This document shows positions 1-8,075 of a stretch of 40,375 nucleotides of DNA, piece by piece; positions within the stretch are counted from its first letter, which is position 1, and each line of letters starts with the position of its first letter. The DNA lies in contig JAEWSD010000066.1 in NCBI GenBank assembly GCA_023398615.1, positions 1-40,375 of the forward strand, written 5' to 3'. The DNA comes from Bacillota bacterium (lineage in GTDB: Bacteria > Bacillota > Clostridia > Lachnospirales > Lachnospiraceae). A program made the translations under genes and the position numbers. The notes beneath the pieces are model-generated. The model was not told the origin of the DNA. It ran no database searches and saw nothing but the letters and a program-made list of their open reading frames with translations.

Positions 1-143
1 AGAATGTTTCTCATCAGCCGTTCTCGCACTTGGAAAATGGGGATTCGTATTGTATTATTTAGTCAGCCGGAATTTGCTATACCGGCGGCCAGTTTACGTA
101 TATCCTTCCCGCAGGCGGGCCGGATATGCAGAAAGAGGATGCT

Positions 144-767
144 ATGGATAACATAAACCCGCAAAAATATTGCATTGACTACCATGAAATCATCGAATGC
201 ATCGTTAGTGCGCTTGACGCAAAAGATCCCTATACGGCAGGACATTCCCAGAGAGTCAGTGATATGGCCATGAATGTGTGCAGGATGATCGGTCTGAAAA
301 ACACCGATACGGAGAAGATTCATATAGCCGCACATTTACATGATATAGGCAAGATCGGCATACCGGATGCCGTACTTAACAAGACGGATAAATTAAGCGC
401 AAAGGAATGGGCCGAGATGAAGAAGCACCCGCAGATCGGTGCGAATATACTGAGTAAGTCGGCGCATCTTAACGAACTTAAGGATATCGTTCTATACCAT
501 CATGAACGTTTTGACGGGAAAGGTTACCCGTTCGGACTTAAGGGTGAGGAGATTCCGGTGGGTGCAAGAATCATTGCAATCTGCGATTCCATAGATGCCA
601 TGACCTCCAACAGAAGCTATCGGAATGCGCATACGCTGGAGTATTGTTACGAAGAGATAAAACGGAACCTTGGAAAGATGTATGACCCCATGATCGGCAA
701 TTATGTATTACAGCATTGGGAAGAAATAATCGGAATAGAACAGAACAAGTGTGCGATTATGTATTGA
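144..767 (+). CDS. HD-GYP domain protein (putative cyclic-di-GMP phosphodiesterase)
   Basis: The 207-residue protein is almost entirely an HD-GYP domain. HDIGK lies at about residues 66-70 and HHERFDGKGYP at about 119-129, the metal-binding and GYP signatures of this family, whose characterised members hydrolyse cyclic-di-GMP. There is no receiver, PAS or membrane segment, so it is a stand-alone cytosolic enzyme with no visible sensor. I prefer the ATG at 144 to the in-frame ATG at 126, because AGAAAGAGG ends five bases before 144. The next gene starts 68 bases downstream. The fold is certain; the substrate is inferred. Confidence 0.85.
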   Translation: MDNINPQKYCIDYHEIIECIVSALDAKDPYTAGHSQRVSDMAMNVCRMIGLKNTDTEKIHIAAHLHDIGKIGIPDAVLNKTDKLSAKEWAEMKKHPQIGANILSKSAHLNELKDIVLYHHERFDGKGYPFGLKGEEIPVGARIIAICDSIDAMTSNRSYRNAHTLEYCYEEIKRNLGKMYDPMIGNYVLQHWEEIIGIEQNKCAIMY

Positions 768-835
768 CTTATCCTAAATTATGGAATAGAATTATTAAAT
801 AACATATACCGTAATAAAGGAAAAGGGGAGATACT

Positions 836-1792
836 ATGGTGAAAGACCTGCAGGAAATTGCCGTATCGCACGGAGACAGGGTAGCGGTTATTCCGGCTGA
901 ACACTTAAAGGAGCTTAAGGATATTATTGAGGGTTTTAAAGAAGGGGAAGAGCTGAATGATTTCCAGGAATGGATTGTGAATGAGCTTTATCAGTTTGAT
1001 ATACCGGAGACGGGATTTGCGGTCAATTCCATTATACTGGCCGCCATTCATCATCCGTTTTATGCAAGGGCGGAATTTATAAATGCGGGCGTTAGAAAGA
1101 CTTTTCTGAGTCTGGTACGGTCTGATTTTAAGGCGGCGGAATCATACATAAGAGATTTCCTTGAAGCAAAAGGCTGTCATCTGGCGGAAGCCGGCAAACT
1201 GCCTTTGAAGAGGCTGGGAGTCCACAGCGGACTGGCAAAGTACGGGCGTAATAATGTTACTTATATTGAAGGGATGGGAAGTAACTTTTCCTATGCCGCA
1301 TACTTTTCCGATGTCTGTTGTGAGGAGGATACCTGGGGTGAGGTTAAGAATGCCGCATTATGCGGCAGCTGCAGCCGCTGCGTGGAGAACTGCCCGACCG
1401 GAGCGATACGGAAAGAGCGCTTTTTAATTGATAACCAGAAATGCCTGTCCTATTTTAACAAAAGACCCGGTGATTTTCCCGTCTGGATTCCCGAATCGGT
1501 TCACCACACGTTGTATGACTGCCTGATATGCCAGCATGTATGCCCGATGAACAGCAAACAGAAGGAGTATGTTATCGGCCATATGGCGTTTACGGAGGAA
1601 GAAACCGGTATGCTTCTGGAAGGAAAAGCAATTGATGCTTTGCCGGAAGAGTTAAAGGAAAAACTATTCTGTCTGGGAATGGATGAGTGGTATGGCGCGA
1701 TCCCAAGGAACCTGAAGGCATTGTTTGCCCAGCCATCCGGGGCCGGTATGACGTTATTGACAGGACAAAGCAGTGAGCAATTAGTGCTTTAG
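836..1792 (+). CDS. QueG-like double [4Fe-4S] cluster protein
   Basis: This 318-residue protein has a ferredoxin-like double-cluster core at about 180-245: CGSCSRCVENCP, then a lone Cys in CLSYF, then CLICQHVCPMN. That spacing is the bacterial 4Fe-4S dicluster arrangement of epoxyqueuosine reductase (QueG) and its relatives. The preceding segment SGLAKYGRNN resembles the QueG region next to the cofactor site. It lacks a C-terminal HEAT-like extension and is somewhat shorter than classical QueG, so it may be one of the Clostridia QueG-like reductases whose substrate is not established. The start is set by AAAGGGGAG before 836. It could share a transcript with the GH26 gene 22 bases downstream, but the functions are not obviously linked. 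Confidence 0.65.
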   Translation: MVKDLQEIAVSHGDRVAVIPAEHLKELKDIIEGFKEGEELNDFQEWIVNELYQFDIPETGFAVNSIILAAIHHPFYARAEFINAGVRKTFLSLVRSDFKAAESYIRDFLEAKGCHLAEAGKLPLKRLGVHSGLAKYGRNNVTYIEGMGSNFSYAAYFSDVCCEEDTWGEVKNAALCGSCSRCVENCPTGAIRKERFLIDNQKCLSYFNKRPGDFPVWIPESVHHTLYDCLICQHVCPMNSKQKEYVIGHMAFTEEETGMLLEGKAIDALPEELKEKLFCLGMDEWYGAIPRNLKALFAQPSGAGMTLLTGQSSEQLVL

Positions 1793-1814
1793 AAAATTAC
1801 AGTCAGGAGAAAGT

Positions 1815-2807
1815 ATGATAAGAACAGAATTAAAACTTACGGAGCCGGTTAATCCGAATGCTCAGCAGGAAGTCAGAAAGCTATTACGGTACCTGGGTGA
1901 AGTTTCAGGTAATGCAATCATAACCGGGCAGCATACACAGACAATGGAACAGGCGGAACTGAAGTACATTGAAGAGGCAACCGGCAAGCTGCCGGCACTA
2001 TGCGGATTCGAACTGCTTGCTTATTCACCGAATATTAATTATCCGACCTGCAATGAAGCCTGTCTGAAGGAAATAGAGGAAAACCGGGGAACCCTTACGA
2101 AGGTCTGGGACTGGGCAAAGAAGGGCGGACTTATTACAATGTGCTGGCATTGGTTTTCGCCAATGGGCGGTAAAGATAAAGCATTCTACGCGGAGAATAC
2201 GGATTTCGACGCGGCAAGGGCTGTTATGGAAGGAACACCTGAATACAGGGCACTTCTTTCCGATATGGATCAAATGGCGGATTATTTAAAGCCTTTCTGT
2301 GAGAAGCATATACCCATTCTGTGGCGTCCCTTCCATGAAGGAGACGGTGACTGGTTCTGGTGGGGAGCAAAGGGACCGGAGACGGTTAAGCAACTGTACC
2401 GTATCATGTTTGAACGATACACGAAGCTGCACCGTCTGGACAATCTGATCTGGGTATGGAATGCTCCGTCTGCGGCCTGTTACCCCGGAGATGATGTTTG
2501 TGATATCATAAGCCGCGATATGTATCCGCCGGCACATCAGCATGATGACCGGCTGGAGGAATATGAGGAACTGGTAATAATTACGGATACAAAGAAAATT
2601 TGCGCCATCGGCGAAATCGGACCGATTCCAAGTGTTTCACGGCTTTCGGAATCGAGGGCTGAATGGGCCTACTTTATGACCTGGTCAAATGACTTCGGAA
2701 GGTCGGAACGCTTTACCGCCAGGGATGAACTGTGCGGTGCGTATCGGAATCCGTATGCCGTGACTTTGGACAAATTGCCGGTATTGTACCGCTATGCTGG
2801 GAAATAA
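1815..2807 (+). CDS. Glycoside hydrolase family 26 (mannanase-type)
   Basis: The 330-residue protein shows the GH26 pattern. WRPFHE gives the likely acid/base Glu175, and AIGEIG near the C-terminus gives the likely nucleophile Glu267. An aromatic active-site segment CWHWFSP precedes them, and GQH near residue 40 is also typical. GH26 enzymes mainly cleave beta-1,4-mannans. No signal peptide or carbohydrate-binding module is seen, so the enzyme is probably cytoplasmic and acts on imported oligosaccharides. The SD is CAGGAG, eight bases before the ATG. The gene runs convergently toward the LacI-ribokinase gene. The family is confident; the exact polysaccharide is not. Confidence 0.85.
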   Translation: MIRTELKLTEPVNPNAQQEVRKLLRYLGEVSGNAIITGQHTQTMEQAELKYIEEATGKLPALCGFELLAYSPNINYPTCNEACLKEIEENRGTLTKVWDWAKKGGLITMCWHWFSPMGGKDKAFYAENTDFDAARAVMEGTPEYRALLSDMDQMADYLKPFCEKHIPILWRPFHEGDGDWFWWGAKGPETVKQLYRIMFERYTKLHRLDNLIWVWNAPSAACYPGDDVCDIISRDMYPPAHQHDDRLEEYEELVIITDTKKICAIGEIGPIPSVSRLSESRAEWAYFMTWSNDFGRSERFTARDELCGAYRNPYAVTLDKLPVLYRYAGK

Positions 2808-2841
2808 ACCATCAGCCACGGTTAGAAAGGATGTATTAACT

Positions 2842-2861
2842 TTTTATAATATATTATAAAA
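2842..2861. terminator. AT-only perfect palindrome between convergent genes
   Basis: TTTTATAATATATTATAAAA is a perfect 20-bp palindrome lying between the convergent GH26 and LacI-ribokinase genes, and it contains the stop codon of the latter. It could form a weak bidirectional terminator, but the stem has no GC pairs, so this role is uncertain. Confidence 0.3.
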
Positions 2862-4746
2862 TCTTCGGATCAATTCGCTTGATATAGGCCTCCAGTGAAT
2901 TCCTGTCTATCAGTGCCGGTATGACGCCTTGTCTCGATACACTGAAGCCGGCGGCATAGGTGGCAATCCTTGCAGCCTTTTCAATGGAGTAGCCGGAAGA
3001 CAGATAGACAGCCAGCGCTGCAATGAATGCATCTGCAGCCCCGGTTGTATCTATCGGTGTGAAGCTGGCGGCCGGGAGATATCCGGTAAAATCGGGGGCT
3101 TTGATGTAGCAGCCGGAGTGTCCTAATGTTATGATGACGATTCCTGCCCCTCTTTCAAGGAATGCCTGCGCCTTTCCTTCGATATCAGGGATTGCGGGAC
3201 ACAGGAGCTCCGCTTCCTTTCTGTTTGGCACAAAGATATCGGTAAGTTTCATGAGCGAATCACTGATGCGGTTCGTGGCGGCCGGTTTCAGGATATTTTT
3301 GACTCCGTGCCGGTGCGCAAGTCTGGCGGCTGTTTCGACGGCATCCTCCGGAACCTCTGTCTGAAGAAGGCAGTAACCGGCATTCTCAAACAGCTCTTCT
3401 TCCGGCGTAATGTCCTCGGGAGTCAGATTTTGATTCGCTCCGGTCAGTATGGTGATCATGCTTTCACCATCATCCTGTACGTGGATGTAGGCCTTTCCAG
3501 TCTCCGTATGCGGGTCTCGCTTAATTCCCTGTATATCCACATGATTTTCCTCCATACAGTTATAAACGAGAGTGGAATCATAATCGCTTCCCACTTTTCC
3601 AATCAGGAAAACCTTATTGTCCAGTTTTGCTGCGCCTACGGCCTGATTGGCGCCTTTGCCTCCCGGAATGACAGAATGCTTGCCGGTGCTGACTGTTCTG
3701 CCCGGCTGCGGAAGCTCATTTACATTTAAGGTAACGTCGATATTTATGCTTCCGACTACAATGATTTTTTTGGAGTTAGAAGAGAACGGTATATCAAGGC
3801 TTGCTGTGTTCTCAAGTGAATAGTCCGCCTGAAAGTCCTGGACAGGGCTTTCTTTTTTTTCGCATTTTTCGACCAAGCGCTCACAGACAAAAGCACCGAA
3901 TTCATAATAAGGTATCTTTATGCTTGATATCTGGGGAAACCTGATGTTTTCTCTTATATTATCACGCAGACTCACCAGCGATATGTCATATGGGATACGA
4001 AACTTAATTTTTGCCAATTGTTCCATCAGAATCAGGGAAGATGCATAATGGGTGCTTACGATTCCGGTGGGAGTATGGGACAGGATTCCGTTGTACCACT
4101 CCTTGGTATGAACGGGCAGCTTCATGTTGTCATTGTAAGGAATCCCATTATCGAACAGGCATTTCTTGAAACCTTCAAAGACTTTATCGGAACGGCCGCT
4201 GTTTTCTTTTACCAGGCAGCCGAGCTTTTTATGCTTATATTGAATCAGCGTCTGCGTTGCCTTATATCCCATCTGTACAAAATCAATGAAATAGGAAGGC
4301 TGCTTTGAATCTGCATTTATACAGCAGATTTCGATGCCCTGTTCGTCAAAATACCGCATGTTATCCAGGCTTTGGCCGTCAATCGGCTCCCAGATAACAC
4401 CGTCTACATTGTTTTTACATAATGAAGTGATATGTTTCGATTCATTTACGGAGCTTTCCGCACTGTCATATAACAGAACGCTGTAACCGTTTTTCTGGGC
4501 GACGGAAATAATACCGTTCAAAAACTGATTTGTCTGGGACATAGATTTTAATAATACGCCTAAGATAAAGGTTTTTGCGTCGGATATGTTTTTTGCCGCA
4601 CCGTAAGGGGTGTAATTATAATCCTTTACAATTTTTAACACCCGTTGTCTGGTCTCGGTATTAATGTTTTCATCCTTACCGTTTACAATCTTTGATACTG
4701 TTGATATGGAAACCCCCGCCAATTGTGCAATTTCTTTGATAGTCAT
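2854..4746 (-). CDS. LacI-family regulator fused to a ribokinase (PfkB) domain
   Basis: One uninterrupted 630-residue reading frame joins two normally separate proteins. Residues 1-55 are a LacI helix-turn-helix (TIKEIAQLAGVSISTVSKIV) and about 58-315 a periplasmic-binding-type effector domain. A short linker near 318-325 leads into a ribokinase domain at 326-630, with VGSINID, the PGGKGANQA substrate motif and DTTGAAD at 566-572. The ribokinase consensus is DTTGAGD: Asp572, the catalytic base, is kept, but a glycine of the anion hole is alanine here. The start has AGAGGGG six bases upstream. It is divergent from the nucleoside operon, so it most likely represses that operon while its kinase domain either phosphorylates ribose or senses it. 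Effector and kinase activity are inferred. Confidence 0.9.
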   Translation of the reverse strand: MTIKEIAQLAGVSISTVSKIVNGKDENINTETRQRVLKIVKDYNYTPYGAAKNISDAKTFILGVLLKSMSQTNQFLNGIISVAQKNGYSVLLYDSAESSVNESKHITSLCKNNVDGVIWEPIDGQSLDNMRYFDEQGIEICCINADSKQPSYFIDFVQMGYKATQTLIQYKHKKLGCLVKENSGRSDKVFEGFKKCLFDNGIPYNDNMKLPVHTKEWYNGILSHTPTGIVSTHYASSLILMEQLAKIKFRIPYDISLVSLRDNIRENIRFPQISSIKIPYYEFGAFVCERLVEKCEKKESPVQDFQADYSLENTASLDIPFSSNSKKIIVVGSINIDVTLNVNELPQPGRTVSTGKHSVIPGGKGANQAVGAAKLDNKVFLIGKVGSDYDSTLVYNCMEENHVDIQGIKRDPHTETGKAYIHVQDDGESMITILTGANQNLTPEDITPEEELFENAGYCLLQTEVPEDAVETAARLAHRHGVKNILKPAATNRISDSLMKLTDIFVPNRKEAELLCPAIPDIEGKAQAFLERGAGIVIITLGHSGCYIKAPDFTGYLPAASFTPIDTTGAADAFIAALAVYLSSGYSIEKAARIATYAAGFSVSRQGVIPALIDRNSLEAYIKRIDPKIL

Positions 4747-4858
4747 ATGAAGCCCCTCTTTTCGTTCATATATTTTAATCGCAAAAATTTAGATTTAGAT
4801 TATTTATTAAGCTTAAGTTAATTTTTACAAACCGTCAATAAGAATCAATTCCAAATTT

Positions 4859-4887
4859 ATTATGAAGTAGTTAATAAGCTTTGTCAA
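4859..4887 (-). promoter_or_regulatory. Sigma-A-type promoter for the LacI-ribokinase gene
   Basis: Read on the minus strand: TTGACA (4887-4882), a 17-base spacer, then CATAAT (4864-4859). It lies about 115 bases before the start codon and differs from consensus by one base. Confidence 0.65.
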
Positions 4888-4971
4888 TAAAAAAATGTAG
4901 AATATAGTAAATAGTGAATAAGAAAATATTTAACTAAAATGTTTTTTTATAATGAAATATACAATAATGTG

Positions 4972-5000
4972 TTGACAAGTATATTGGGCGATGCTAATAT
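4972..5000 (+). promoter_or_regulatory. Consensus sigma-A promoter of the nucleoside operon
   Basis: TTGACA at 4972-4977, a spacer of exactly 17 bases, and TAATAT at 4995-5000. Transcription should start near 5007, inside the dyad at 5006-5036. The leader to the first long gene is about 180 bases. Confidence 0.85.
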
Positions 5001-5005
5001 AGAGC

Positions 5006-5036
5006 TAAGAAAATGTTTTAAGAAAGTATTTTCTTA
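5006..5036. promoter_or_regulatory. Operator-like dyad overlapping the transcription start
   Basis: TAAGAAAAT at 5006-5014 and ATTTTCTTA at 5028-5036 are perfect inverted arms of 9 bp. The spacer adds a matching TTT/AAA pair at 5017-5019 and 5023-5025. It begins six bases after the -10, an ideal place for repression. The fused LacI-type protein encoded divergently is the natural candidate to bind it. The central CG typical of many LacI operators is absent, so the assignment is inference. Confidence 0.55.
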
Positions 5037-5064
5037 AGCAAATCATACAAAAAAAGGAGGGATA

Positions 5065-5112
5065 GTGTTGAAAAACAGATTACCGATTGCTATTGGCTGG
5101 AATCCGGGATAG
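5065..5112 (+). CDS. Short leader ORF (15 codons)
   Basis: AAAAAGGAGG just before a GTG (5065) and an adjacent TTG (5068) opens a frame that reads MLKNRLPIAIGWNPG and then stops. It sits in the 5' leader of the nucleoside operon, about 75 bases before the BMP lipoprotein gene. The SD is stronger than that of many real genes in the window. It might act in translational or attenuation control, but I see no codon run for a particular amino acid and no competing hairpins. It may also be fortuitous. Confidence 0.35.
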   Translation: MLKNRLPIAIGWNPG

Positions 5113-5186
5113 GGCAATGCATTTGGAAAAAACAAAGGGTACATTCAGTCTGAAAGAAAATTATAAATACGGAGGAGAAAGGTATT

Positions 5187-6356
5187 ATGAAGAAAAAAAT
5201 AGTAAGCTTACTACTGACGGCAATTATGGCAATTTCTTTGACGGCGTGCGGCCAGGAAAAGGAACCGGCTGCAACAGGAGGAGATAACCAGCAGGAGGTT
5301 CAGAGCGAGGAAGCCTCAGGAGGCGAGGCGGAAAACGGAAAGCCGATGAATATTATGTTTGTTAATTACGGCACACAGGGTGATGCCAGCATCGGCGACA
5401 TCATTATCAAGGCATTAAAGGATTTCAGTGAAAAAACCGGAGCAACCTATAATGTGTATGATTGCAATAACGATGCATCGGTAATTTCACCAAGTATGGA
5501 AGATGTTTGCGGTTCGGGAGAATACGACCTGGTCATTTCAGGCTATTATAACATGCTGGAAGCTTCTGAGGCAGCTGCTGCAAAATATCCGGACCAGAAG
5601 ATTCTTCTGTTTGATACGGAAGCAGATTATACCGACGGCAAGAATGCAAATATAAGGTCCGTGTCTTCCAAACAAAATGAATGCGCATTTCTGGCAGGTG
5701 CCCTGGCCGCACTTTTGACGGAATCCGATGCGGAACTGGCTAACCCGGACAAAGCGGTCGGCTTTGTGGGCGGCGGTGAAAATACGGCTATTACGGATTT
5801 CCTGGTAGGATATATTGAAGGAGTGAAGTATGTAGACACGAAGATTAACGTATTATACTCTTTTGTTGGGAACTGGACGGATACGGCTAAAGCAAAGGAG
5901 TTGGGACTTATGCAGTATCAGCAGGGTGCAGATGTTTCCTTTGCGGTGTGCGGGGCTGCCGGACTTGGAGTAGCGGATGCGGCAAAATCCGCCAATGCGT
6001 ATAATATCGGCGTTGACTATGATGTGGCCGGCGCAATTAAAGAAACAAATCCCGATACGGCAGAGCATATCGTCACTTCGGCTGTGAAGGATTTCTATAC
6101 AATTATGACAAAAGAATTGGAAAACGTGGCCGCAGGAAGCACCGAATGGGGCACTCACACGATATATGATTATGCAAACGGCGGCTGTAACCTGGTGGAT
6201 AATGAATATTTCCAGCAGGAGGTACCGGAAGATGTTAAGACGAAGTATAAAGAAATCACAGAGAAGCTTGCCTCCGGAGAAATTACGGTAGGTACCGCTA
6301 TCGGAGCAACACAGGAGGAAATTGACGCCTTTAAGACAAAGGCAGCTCCATACTAA
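5187..6356 (+). CDS. BMP-family nucleoside-binding lipoprotein
   Basis: This 389-residue protein starts with a lipoprotein signal peptide: a KKK n-region, a hydrophobic core, and lipobox LTAC with the lipidated Cys near residue 21. An acidic linker (about 25-52) follows, then a BMP-type substrate-binding fold. It is the extracellular receptor of the ABC importer encoded next. Characterised BMP proteins bind purine and pyrimidine nucleosides, which fits the nucleoside hydrolases downstream. The SD is GGAGGAGAAAGG before the ATG. It is first of the long genes after the promoter at 4972 and is followed by stem-loops that may raise its mRNA level over the ATPase gene. Confidence 0.9.
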   Translation: MKKKIVSLLLTAIMAISLTACGQEKEPAATGGDNQQEVQSEEASGGEAENGKPMNIMFVNYGTQGDASIGDIIIKALKDFSEKTGATYNVYDCNNDASVISPSMEDVCGSGEYDLVISGYYNMLEASEAAAAKYPDQKILLFDTEADYTDGKNANIRSVSSKQNECAFLAGALAALLTESDAELANPDKAVGFVGGGENTAITDFLVGYIEGVKYVDTKINVLYSFVGNWTDTAKAKELGLMQYQQGADVSFAVCGAAGLGVADAAKSANAYNIGVDYDVAGAIKETNPDTAEHIVTSAVKDFYTIMTKELENVAAGSTEWGTHTIYDYANGGCNLVDNEYFQQEVPEDVKTKYKEITEKLASGEITVGTAIGATQEEIDAFKTKAAPY

Positions 6357-6380
6357 GTGTGAAAAAAGGCATTTTCACAC
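6357..6380 (+). other. Stem-loop after the binding-protein gene
   Basis: GTGTGAAAA (6357-6365) and TTTTCACAC (6372-6380) form a perfect 9-bp stem with a 6-base loop directly after the lipoprotein stop codon. There is no U-run, so it is more likely a 3' mRNA-stabilising or processing hairpin than a terminator. Confidence 0.55.
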
Positions 6381-6429
6381 CGGAAAAACCTTGACGGAAG
6401 TATGATATAAAACGGACATCACAAGAAGA

Positions 6430-6470
6430 AGCTGTTGCAAAAACTCATAAGTATGAGCTTTGCGGCAGCT
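6430..6470 (+). other. Long imperfect hairpin before the ATPase gene
   Basis: AGCTGTTGCAAA (6430-6441) pairs with TTTGCGGCAGCT (6459-6470) with two G-U wobbles, and CTCAT/ATGAG (6444-6448, 6453-6457) extends the stem to a 4-base loop. It ends 25 bases before the ATPase start and could influence processing or translation. It could also be a degenerate short repeat unit. Confidence 0.45.
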
Positions 6471-6494
6471 CCCTCTTAAGTAAAAAGGAGGTGA

Positions 6495-8075
6495 ATGGAA
6501 TCCGTGTCGGATAAGAGTATGGATTATGATAATACGCTTACAATGGAAAATATAACAAAGATATACGGCAATGGTTTTATAGCCAATAAAAATGTCACCT
6601 TTTCCGTCAAAAGGGGAGAGATTCACGGATTGGTAGGGGAGAACGGCGCCGGCAAAACAACATTGATGAAAGTACTTTTCGGACATGAAAAGTCGGAAGA
6701 GGGCCGGATTCTTTTGGATGGAAAAGAAATACATATTGATAATCCCTTAGTGGCATTGGAGTACGGGATTGGTATGGTGCATCAGCACTTTATGCTGGTC
6801 GGTTCCATGACGGTTGCCGAAAATATGGTATTAGGTATGGAACCGAAGAAAGGTTTCATATTTGACTATAAAGAAGCGGTAAGAAAGACAAATGAGATTG
6901 CCGAACGGTTTAAACTGCCGGTAGATGTACAGGCAAAGATAAACGATATTTCAGTCGGACAGAAACAGCGGGTGGAAATCTTAAAAATTCTTTTGAGGGG
7001 GGCTAAAATTCTTCTTCTGGATGAACCTACCGCGGTTCTTACACCTCAGGAAACAGCCGAGCTGTTCGCACGCTTAAAAGAATTAAAAAAAGAAGGATAT
7101 ACGATTGTCTTTATATCCCATAAGCTAAACGAAGTAAAAGAGCTGTGTGACAGAATTACAGTCTTAAGAAAAGGCCGGGTAACCGGTACCGCCGAGGTAT
7201 CGGATATATCGGAAGCTGACATATCCAGAATGATTGTAGGTAAAGATGTGGACCTGAATCTGAATAAGAAGGAAGCAATTCCGGGAGAAACCGTTCTTTC
7301 GGTCAGAGATTTATCTTATCATAACAGCTTTGAAAAATTGGCTTTGAATCATATTTCCTTTGATTTAAGACAGGGTGAAATCCTTGGGGTAGCAGGCGTG
7401 GAAGGGAACGGGCAATCCGAGCTTTCCGATTTACTTTCCGGCTTACTTTCCGTACAGGAGGGACACATACTGATGAATGGGGAAGATATCGGACATAAGT
7501 CGATTCGTGAGATCCGACTGTCCGGAACTTCTCTTATTCATGAAGACCGCATGATATACGGGGTATCCGGTAAACAATCTATTAAGGAAAATATACTGTC
7601 GGACCGGTATTTCAAGAAAGCATACAGCAAAAAAGGAGTGATTAATAATTCTGTCATAACAAAGGAAAGCCGGCGGCTTATCGATGAGTATCAGGTGGCG
7701 TGTGATGGGACGGAAGCATTCATCAATACATTATCCGGAGGGAACATACAAAAGGTAGTAGCTGCCAGAGAGTTCTCGGCAGAGCCTAAAGTATTGATTG
7801 CCAGTCAGCCGACACGCGGAATTGATGTGGGGGCAGCCGAACTGATTCGTAATAAACTGCTTATACTGCGCGACACATACAAAACGGCCATCCTGCTGTT
7901 CTCCGCTGATTTAACCGAACTGCTGACCGTAAGTGACAGCATCGTTGTTATGTATAATGGGAACATCGTAGCTTATTTTCCGAATGCCAAAGATGCGAAT
8001 GAAACTATACTCGGAGAATATATGTTAGGCTTAAACAAACAGACTCCGGAAGAGATTGAGGGGTGTCTTTTATGA
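6495..8075 (+). CDS. Nucleoside ABC importer ATPase, double NBD (NupO/YufO type)
   Basis: The 526-residue protein has two nucleotide-binding domains. The first has Walker A GENGAGKTT at 48-56, signature SVGQKQR, Walker B LLLDEPT and the H-loop SHK. The second has the degenerate Walker A GVEGNGQSE, an intact LSGG signature and QPTRGIDVG, normal for importers of this group where one site is inactive. It energises the two permeases that follow. The start has AAGGAGGTG just upstream. Its stop overlaps the next start as ATGA. With the BMP receptor and both permeases it forms a complete nucleoside importer. Confidence 0.9.
   Translation: MESVSDKSMDYDNTLTMENITKIYGNGFIANKNVTFSVKRGEIHGLVGENGAGKTTLMKVLFGHEKSEEGRILLDGKEIHIDNPLVALEYGIGMVHQHFMLVGSMTVAENMVLGMEPKKGFIFDYKEAVRKTNEIAERFKLPVDVQAKINDISVGQKQRVEILKILLRGAKILLLDEPTAVLTPQETAELFARLKELKKEGYTIVFISHKLNEVKELCDRITVLRKGRVTGTAEVSDISEADISRMIVGKDVDLNLNKKEAIPGETVLSVRDLSYHNSFEKLALNHISFDLRQGEILGVAGVEGNGQSELSDLLSGLLSVQEGHILMNGEDIGHKSIREIRLSGTSLIHEDRMIYGVSGKQSIKENILSDRYFKKAYSKKGVINNSVITKESRRLIDEYQVACDGTEAFINTLSGGNIQKVVAAREFSAEPKVLIASQPTRGIDVGAAELIRNKLLILRDTYKTAILLFSADLTELLTVSDSIVVMYNGNIVAYFPNAKDANETILGEYMLGLNKQTPEEIEGCLL

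Larger units (their letters stand above)
4747..5186. other. Divergent control region between regulator and nucleoside operon
   Basis: This 440-base AT-rich stretch holds no full-length gene. It contains a minus-strand promoter for the LacI-ribokinase gene, a consensus plus-strand promoter for the nucleoside operon, a 31-bp operator-like dyad just after that promoter's -10, and a 15-codon leader ORF with a strong SD. These are listed separately. Confidence 0.8.

Noticed and set aside
1..62. Possible 3' tail of an upstream gene (frame ending in TAG at 60-62)
   Set aside because: About 19 codons only, with no recognisable motif; other frames are equally open, so it cannot be supported.
8063..8071. 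GTG start for the first nucleoside permease
   Set aside because: The ATG at 8072 has the better-placed SD and an ATGA overlap with the ATPase stop.
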